From the NCBI GenBank assembly GCA_029939535.1, contig JAOZST010000010.1:1-39230 (forward strand): 39,230 bases of DNA, written 5' to 3'. The notes under the pieces were generated by a model, which worked only from the letters and a program-made list of their open reading frames with translations, searched no databases and was not told where the DNA came from. The DNA comes from NBML01 sp029939535. Lineage in GTDB: Bacteria; Desulfobacterota; Desulfobacteria; Desulfobacterales; Desulfobacteraceae. Of this stretch, positions 34,288 through 39,230 are shown piece by piece (the first letter of the stretch is position 1; every line of letters begins with the position of its first letter). The position numbers and the translations under genes were made by a program.

Positions 34288-34403
34288 CCGCCATACCCTG
34301 ACGGGCACAACAAACCATGAAAAATATTTTAACCACAGAGAGCACAGAGCTCTATTTTCAGTGTCCTCTGTGAACTCTGTTGTGAGATTCTTTTTCATAT
34401 AAA
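34283..34403 (-). repeat. 121-bp dispersed palindromic repeat, copy B (inverted)
   Basis: The reverse complement of copy A at 1502-1622, with 9 mismatches in 121 positions. It begins inside the stop region of the FhlB-like gene and covers the start of the intergenic stretch. The same CTCTGTGGT/ACCACAGAG-type hairpin is kept, with one extra mismatch in the stem. Confidence 0.85.
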
Positions 34404-34595
34404 CCGGAAAAATTTTCTGGTCGCGTCAATATATATACTTCTATTTCGTTGGGTTTTTGGCGTAGGAAAGTAATATATTCCAGATCAAAGGCCAGGACAG
34501 GGCCTTTTCAAAGGATCGAGATTAATGGCACCTATATTGCAGAGATAATCTTGGAATAGGAATCTTCGAACAAAAATTTTATATAGGAGATCGCC
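34288..34595. other. 308-nt intergenic region before flgF
   Basis: It holds most of repeat copy B, an AAAGGCC/GGCCTTT stem-loop (34487-34493 with 34501-34507) and then a perfect sigma-54-type promoter (34526-34541). AGGAGA lies before the flgF start. The stem-loop, 19 nt upstream of the promoter, may be a terminator of the incoming transcript or an activator site. No gene is seen. Confidence 0.65.
34526..34541 (+). promoter_or_regulatory. Sigma-54 promoter upstream of flgF
   Basis: TGGCACCTATATTGCA is an exact match to TGGCAC-N5-TTGCA. It lies 55 nt before the flgF ATG. It is the best of the five matches in the window. Confidence 0.85.
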
Positions 34596-35291
34596 ATGAT
34601 TCTTGAGATGACCCGGCCGGTTCAAGGGGGATTGAGACAGGAGCGGAAACTGGAAGCTGTTTCCAACCACCTTGCCAATGTTGATACAACAGGTTTTAAA
34701 AAAGATGTCATCAGTTTTGATCGTAAATTCAAAGCAGAATTGAATAAAGATTTTTCCCAGGGAAATATTAAAGCAACGGGAAATCCCCTTGATGTTGCAC
34801 TGGCAAGCCCCGGGTTTTTAAAGGTTGAGACAGGAGAAGGCATCCATTATACACGGAATGGTAATTTTTCCCTGAACAATGAGGGCATATTGGTGGACAT
34901 GAATGGAAACCCCGTGCTGGGCCAGGGCGGGGCAATTTTTATCGATATGGCAAATGTTGAGGGCCAGGGTCCTGAAATTAATGGAATAGGTGAGATCAGG
35001 GTGGGCGGTGATATCGTTGATACCCTGGATGTGGTGACCTTTGAAGACCTTGGCAAACTGGAAAAAAAAGGGCAGAATCTGTTTGCTTACACAGGGAACA
35101 CCGGTGATGAGATAATTCCCGAAAATATAGTGATCAAGCACATGGCCCTGGAAGATTCCAATGTCCAGGCAGTTGATGAAATGGTGAAAATGATTGATTT
35201 TCACAGGATGTTTGAAACATTTACAAAATCAATGATGACCTTTGATGAGTTGGATAACAAAGTAATATCCGAAGTTGGAAGACCAAGGTAA
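34596..35291 (+). CDS. flgF: Flagellar basal-body rod protein FlgF
   Basis: A 231-residue distal rod-type protein with the rod N-terminus (LEAVSNHLANVDTTGFKKD) and the C-terminal motif (LEDSNVQAVDEMVKMIDFHR). It is shorter than FlgG and precedes it, the normal order. AGGAGA lies upstream of the ATG. It is the first gene of a flgF-flgG-flgA-flgH-flgI-flgJ unit with its own sigma-54-type promoter. Confidence 0.92.
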   Translation: MILEMTRPVQGGLRQERKLEAVSNHLANVDTTGFKKDVISFDRKFKAELNKDFSQGNIKATGNPLDVALASPGFLKVETGEGIHYTRNGNFSLNNEGILVDMNGNPVLGQGGAIFIDMANVEGQGPEINGIGEIRVGGDIVDTLDVVTFEDLGKLEKKGQNLFAYTGNTGDEIIPENIVIKHMALEDSNVQAVDEMVKMIDFHRMFETFTKSMMTFDELDNKVISEVGRPR

Positions 35292-35302
35292 GGAGACAAT
35301 AT

Positions 35303-36085
35303 ATGATTCGATCACTTTATTCTGCAGCAACAGGCATGAGTGCCCAGGAGATTCAAACCGGTGTTGTGGCAAATAATCTTGCCAATGCAAGCACTACTGG
35401 TTTTAAGAAATCCAGGGCTAATTTTGAAGATCTTATGTATAAAACACTTTTAATTGCAGGGCAGACAACCCCAGGCGGAGGTCAGGTGCCTACAGGTATC
35501 CAGGTCGGTATGGGGGTCAAGCCTGCAGGCGTTCAGAAAATTTTTACCCAGGGTGATTATGTGGAAACCGGTAATCAACTTGATTTTGCCATCCAGGGCA
35601 AAGGATTTTTCAGGGTAATCCACGGGGATGAAGATATGTATACCCGGGCAGGTAACTTTACCCTGGACAGTGATGGGTTTATCACCACACCTGGGGGAGA
35701 CAGATTGCAGCCTGAAATTTCAGTTCCTGTGGATGCGGTTACCATTACACTTCAGGACGATGGTACGTTAACCATATTTGGGCAGGACGGGGGTATCCTT
35801 GCTACGGAAAATGTTCTTGCCAGTATTTTTTCCAATCCTGCCGGCCTGTTTGCCGTGGGAAACAACCTTTTTAAACCCACCGATGGATCAGGCAATGCCA
35901 CAGAGGTTACTCCCGGGGAAGATGGAGCCGGAACCATGGTTAACAATTATATTGAAAATTCCAATGTCAGTGTTGTCGAGGAGATGGTAAGCATGATTGT
36001 TGGACAGCGGGCTTATGAAGCCAATTCAAAATCGGTCCAGACAGCTGATTCCATGCTGAGTACTGCAAATGGATTGAAACGATAA
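35303..36085 (+). CDS. flgG: Flagellar distal rod protein FlgG
   Basis: A 260-residue protein starting MIRSLYSAATGMSAQE and continuing VVANNLANASTTGFKKSRA, classical FlgG features. Its C-terminus has NNYIENSNVSVVEEMVSMIV and ends TADSMLSTANGLKR. Length matches the family exactly. The spacing to flgF (11 nt) and flgA (6 nt) indicates an operon. Confidence 0.97.
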   Translation: MIRSLYSAATGMSAQEIQTGVVANNLANASTTGFKKSRANFEDLMYKTLLIAGQTTPGGGQVPTGIQVGMGVKPAGVQKIFTQGDYVETGNQLDFAIQGKGFFRVIHGDEDMYTRAGNFTLDSDGFITTPGGDRLQPEISVPVDAVTITLQDDGTLTIFGQDGGILATENVLASIFSNPAGLFAVGNNLFKPTDGSGNATEVTPGEDGAGTMVNNYIENSNVSVVEEMVSMIVGQRAYEANSKSVQTADSMLSTANGLKR

Positions 36086-36091
36086 CCTGAT

Positions 36092-37099
36092 ATGAATAGT
36101 TTTTTGACATACAGGATAAAATTTTTTGTAAGTTTTTTTTGTCTTACAATAGGCAGCTGGATATCTGTTTGTCCTCTGACTGCTTCTGCTACAGGTATAT
36201 CAGATTCTCAGAATATTAAGATTATAGTATCAGAAACAAATTTAATACCTGGCAATGAGATTCTTCTTGGGGATATTGCCGTTATCCATGCCAGTCCTTT
36301 TTTAAGAGAAATGTTGCAAAAAATAAAAATAGGAAATGCTCCCAAACCCGGAAAAATTAAGCAATTTACTAAAAATAGACTTATTTCTTTGATTCGCTCT
36401 CAAAAGGCACTACCCGATAATATTGAGGTTGAGGCTCCCCAGAGTATCTATGTGAAACGGGCCAGCCAGCAGATTAAACAACAGGAAGTACGGCAGCATG
36501 TTGATGCCTTTTTGGCGGATTTTTTCAAGGGTGAAGAATATGAAATAGAGCAGATCAGAATCAGGGACCTTGGTATTTATCCTGTTGGAGAAGTAAAGTT
36601 ATCCATGACATCAAAAAGCAATGTTGATAAAAATGGGAACCTTTCTCTTTCTTTGGATATTCTGATAGATGGAAACAGGGAAGACCGAATCAAAATTTCC
36701 GGTAAGGTGGCAGTCTATGGAGATATTCTATGTGCTACGAGAAACCTGGAAAAAGGGGAAGAGATCCTGGAAAAAGATATGTGTTTGGTCCGGAAAAATT
36801 TATTCAGTTTACGGGGTGATGTGGTCAGGTCCTTTCAGGAAATACAAGGGAAAATATCAAAAATAAATATCAAAAAAGATGACCACCTCAATCCTTCATG
36901 GTTTCAGGAAACCCCTTTAATCCAGAAAGGAGATATCATCAACCTGGTTGTCAAGCGGAACAGACTTTCCATTGTTACCACAGGCATATCAAAAGAGGAT
37001 GGATATGCAGATAAGGTGATCAACGTGGAAAATATCGGATCCGGAAAAATTGTCCGGGGGCTGGTCAGGGAAAGATCAACCGTAGAAGTTATCTATTGA
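36092..37099 (+). CDS. flgA: Flagellar P-ring assembly chaperone FlgA
   Basis: A 335-residue periplasmic protein, a chaperone for FlgI. The signal peptide covers about residues 1-33. A variable N-terminal region is followed by the SAF-type domain (ATRNLEKGEEILEKDMCLVR, later KGDIINLVVKRNRLSIVTTG) and the typical ending GKIVRGLVRERSTVEVIY. It is longer than enteric FlgA (about 220), as in many other proteobacterial lineages. It lies directly upstream of flgH and flgI, its substrates' operon. Confidence 0.92.
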   Translation: MNSFLTYRIKFFVSFFCLTIGSWISVCPLTASATGISDSQNIKIIVSETNLIPGNEILLGDIAVIHASPFLREMLQKIKIGNAPKPGKIKQFTKNRLISLIRSQKALPDNIEVEAPQSIYVKRASQQIKQQEVRQHVDAFLADFFKGEEYEIEQIRIRDLGIYPVGEVKLSMTSKSNVDKNGNLSLSLDILIDGNREDRIKISGKVAVYGDILCATRNLEKGEEILEKDMCLVRKNLFSLRGDVVRSFQEIQGKISKINIKKDDHLNPSWFQETPLIQKGDIINLVVKRNRLSIVTTGISKEDGYADKVINVENIGSGKIVRGLVRERSTVEVIY

Positions 37100-37115
37100 T
37101 ATATAAGGGGGCCAT

Positions 37116-37835
37116 ATGAAGCCCAGATTACGTTTTGAAAAAATGACAATAGCCTTACTTTTTTTTGCCATGCTTACCACAGGATGCATTACAGGAGGGA
37201 ATAAGGATACATCCGCCCTGGCTTTCCCGCCTGGAGGGAGTATTGAACCGACAATCCAGCCCGATTATGATGTCGTCCAGGTGGAGGAAGGTTCCTTGTG
37301 GACCAATAAAAAAGGCTCCATGTTTGAGGATACCAAGGCAAATTATGTTGGTGATACCGTTATTGTGGATATTGTGGAAAATTCCAATTCCAAAATGGGT
37401 GTAAACACCGATGCAACCCGGAAAACAGGTATGGATGTGGGGGTACCCACCATTAATATGCTGGGTTATGAAACCAAATTAGGGGGAGGGGATGCAACAA
37501 AGCTCATTGGAACCGATTTTTCAAGTACATTTTCCGGAGAAGCAAAAAGTGACAGAAGCGGGCAAATATCAGCATCCATTGCAGCCAGGGTAATAGAAGT
37601 CCTGCCCAATGGCAATTTAAGCCTTTTTGGCAGGCGGGCAATGAAGGTGGACAATGAAGTCCAATATATCATCGTATCAGGAATTATCAGGCCCCAGGAT
37701 ATTTCCGCCAGCAATCGGGTTCAATCCACCTTTCTTGCTGATTCCCGCATTGAATATTATGGCAAAGGTGTTCTCGCTGATAAACAGACCCCTGGATGGG
37801 GAACCCGGCTGATTGACAATTTCTGGCCATGGTAA
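37116..37835 (+). CDS. flgH: Flagellar L-ring lipoprotein FlgH
   Basis: A 239-residue outer-membrane lipoprotein. The signal peptide ends in LTTGC, with the lipidated Cys at residue 24. FlgH motifs follow: GSLWTNKKGSMFEDTKANYV (the SL...F.D..A pattern), GDTVIVDIVENSNSKM, then LPNGNLSLFGRRAMKVDNEV and the IRPQDISASNRVQST box. It forms the L-ring bushing with FlgI in the outer membrane. Confidence 0.95.
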   Translation: MKPRLRFEKMTIALLFFAMLTTGCITGGNKDTSALAFPPGGSIEPTIQPDYDVVQVEEGSLWTNKKGSMFEDTKANYVGDTVIVDIVENSNSKMGVNTDATRKTGMDVGVPTINMLGYETKLGGGDATKLIGTDFSSTFSGEAKSDRSGQISASIAARVIEVLPNGNLSLFGRRAMKVDNEVQYIIVSGIIRPQDISASNRVQSTFLADSRIEYYGKGVLADKQTPGWGTRLIDNFWPW

Positions 37836-37849
37836 AGAGGAAAAATTAA

Positions 37850-38893
37850 ATGGATGCAAAATTTCATATCATAAAAAGAATGGCCTTGCTTTTTGTTCTG
37901 TTTACAGGCTTGATTTTTCCTGCTGCCGGCAGTGCTGCCAGAATAAAGGATCTTGCCTCCATCAAAGGGATACGCTCAAACCAGTTGACAGGCTATGGGC
38001 TTGTGGTGGGGTTGAGCGGAACCGGCGATAAGGACAAAGTCAGTTTTACCCGCCAGGCCCTTGCCAATATGATGGAAAAGATGAATATCTTTATTGATCA
38101 GAATCAACTAAAGGTTAAAAATGTGGCAGCCGTCATGGTAACAACAGATATTCCTCCCTTTGCCAGGATCGGGGACAGGATGGATGTAACTGTCTCTTCC
38201 CTGGGAGATGCCAAAAGTCTTAAGGGAGGTATCCTGTTGATTACTCCCTTGAAAGGGGTCGACAATAACGTTTACGGCCTGGCCCAGGGAGCGGTTAGTC
38301 TTGCAATCCCCAGTGGTACCGGTGACAGGGATAGCCATCTTTTGGTAGCACGGGTTGTTAACGGGGCTTCGGTTGAACGGGAAATACCATTCAAGCTGAA
38401 TGGAAAGAGGTATCTTACCCTCTCCCTGTTCCGTCCTGATTTTACAACTGCTAAACGCATGGCAGAAACCATTAATACCTCCATCGGTCAGGGCAGTGCC
38501 AAGATAATTGATGCCAGCGCCCTTGGCTTGAAAGTACCGGAGAATATGTGGGAAAAACATGTGGCAGAGTTTATTGCAGATATTGAAACCCTGTCCGTGA
38601 TTCCCGATACAAAAGCCAAGGTAGTGATAAATGAGAAAACCGGTACCGTAGTCATTGGCAGCGATGTAACCATTTCAAATGTTGCCATTGCCCATGGAAA
38701 TTTATCCGTAACCATCAATGCTGATCCGGAAAATGAAGAAAAAGAAAGTGTAATGAATCTTCCCGGAACATCAACCATCGGTGAACTTGTCAGGGGATTG
38801 AATTCTTTGGGTGTAAAACCCAGGGATCTGATCAGTATTTTACAGAGTATTAAGGCTGCCGGTGCGCTCCAGGCAGAACTTGAAATTTTATAA
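37850..38893 (+). CDS. flgI: Flagellar P-ring protein FlgI
   Basis: A 347-residue P-ring subunit with a signal peptide (about residues 1-27, ending GSAA). It has the typical IKDLASIKGIRSNQLTGYGL start of the mature protein. Other motifs are PPFARIGDRMDVTVSSLGDA, then GGILLITPLKG and GELVRGLNSLGVKPRDLISI. Length is standard. It lies between flgH and flgJ. Confidence 0.97.
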   Translation: MDAKFHIIKRMALLFVLFTGLIFPAAGSAARIKDLASIKGIRSNQLTGYGLVVGLSGTGDKDKVSFTRQALANMMEKMNIFIDQNQLKVKNVAAVMVTTDIPPFARIGDRMDVTVSSLGDAKSLKGGILLITPLKGVDNNVYGLAQGAVSLAIPSGTGDRDSHLLVARVVNGASVEREIPFKLNGKRYLTLSLFRPDFTTAKRMAETINTSIGQGSAKIIDASALGLKVPENMWEKHVAEFIADIETLSVIPDTKAKVVINEKTGTVVIGSDVTISNVAIAHGNLSVTINADPENEEKESVMNLPGTSTIGELVRGLNSLGVKPRDLISILQSIKAAGALQAELEIL

Positions 38894-38925
38894 ACTTATA
38901 TTTATAATTTGATATAGGATATTCC

Positions 38926-39230
38926 ATGACAGATAAGATTGATTTAATTCACCAGAACCTATCCTCTGCAAAGTTTGAAAGCATTAAAAAACAGGCGCTT
39001 GACCCTGAAAAGACAAAAGAGTTAAAAGATGCCTGTGCCGGATTTGAATCCATTTTTCTTCAGAAAATGATGGAATCCATGCGGAAATCTCTTCCAGGGA
39101 ATGGCTTGTTTGAAGAATCCAATGCCACAAATATATATACTTCCATGCAGGATCAGAATATCGCAGATCTTGTATCAAAAGGCAGGCAATCCATTGGTAT
39201 CAGGGAATTTTTGTATCATCAGCTGAAAGA
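38926..39230 (+). CDS. flgJ: Rod-binding protein FlgJ N-terminal domain (3' end cut by window edge)
   Basis: The 101 visible residues start MTDKIDLIHQNLSSAKFESI and carry the rod-binding (FlgJ-N) core: DACAGFESIFLQKMMESMRK, then MQDQNIADLVSKGRQSIGIR. The frame is open to the last base. Only the rod-cap domain is visible. Whether a muramidase domain follows cannot be told, but stand-alone FlgJ-N proteins of about 105-120 residues are common in this type of cluster. It follows flgI by 32 nt. Confidence 0.92.
   Translation, partial: MTDKIDLIHQNLSSAKFESIKKQALDPEKTKELKDACAGFESIFLQKMMESMRKSLPGNGLFEESNATNIYTSMQDQNIADLVSKGRQSIGIREFLYHQLK

Noticed and set aside
1502..34403. The two 121-bp repeats as ends of a transposon or att sites of an island
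   Set aside because: No transposase, integrase or tRNA lies inside or beside them, and the enclosed genes are core flagellar genes.
1..39230. tRNA, rRNA or riboswitch
   Set aside because: No cloverleaf, rRNA core or known riboswitch element was recognised; intergenic space is limited to four stretches over 300 nt.

Overview
The window is an almost uninterrupted flagellar gene cluster, essentially all on the + strand, from a Gram-negative bacterium (P-ring FlgI and lipoprotein L-ring FlgH are present). The AT-leaning base use, the deltaproteobacterial-style order flgBC-fliEFGHIJ-motE-fliK-flgDE-fliLMNOPQR-flhBAFG-fliA, and the dependence on sigma-54 suggest a sulfate-reducer-like Desulfobacterota, probably Desulfobacterales. 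That placement is inference; there is no rRNA or other taxonomic marker in the window.

Layout. (1) 1-1394: the end of a chemotaxis cheY and a receiver-less sigma-54 activator. (2) 1395-1757: an intergenic region with a 121-bp hairpin-forming repeat and a sigma-54 promoter. (3) 1758-5785: a secreted or anchored TPR protein and an FlrC-like response regulator. (4) 5885-13273: rod, MS-ring, switch and export-ATPase genes flgB flgC fliE fliF fliG fliH fliI fliJ and a MotE-like gene. (5) 13591-19589: fliK (interrupted by a 100-N assembly gap inside a perfect 54-bp tandem repeat), flgD with a duplicated C-terminal module, and a giant flgE. (6) 19965-30149: fliL fliM fliN fliO fliP fliQ fliR flhB flhA flhF flhG fliA. 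(7) 30184-34287: an accessory block with a very unusual membrane protein carrying seven good and two degenerate copies of the FliM-type CheY-docking motif, a small unknown, a SwrB/DUF2802-like protein, a second FliK-like protein and an FlhB C-domain paralogue. (8) 34283-34403: a second, inverted copy of the 121-bp repeat. (9) 34596-39230: flgF flgG flgA flgH flgI and the start of flgJ, cut by the window edge.

Regulation. Five 16-nt matches to the sigma-54 -24/-12 consensus (GG and GC at the correct spacing) lie directly upstream of the TPR gene, flgB, fliK, fliL and flgF, that is at each transcription-unit boundary. Two sigma-54 activators are encoded in the window and sigma-28 (fliA) is encoded inside the fourth unit. 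This fits a hierarchy in which sigma-54 units build the basal body and hook, followed by FliA-dependent late genes.

Most noteworthy: the 608-residue protein at 30184-32010. Its cytoplasmic half is an acidic chain of SQDDIDxLL motifs like the N-terminus of FliM encoded in the same window. It then has one membrane span and a periplasmic FliL-like domain. It could be a multivalent CheY-P docking platform tied to the stator/FliL region. Other oddities are the repeat-based FliK ruler region, the FlgD duplication, EF-hand-like loops in FlgE, a 15-glycine GxxxG array in FliH, and an FlhB whose cleavage motif reads NPTR rather than NPTH.
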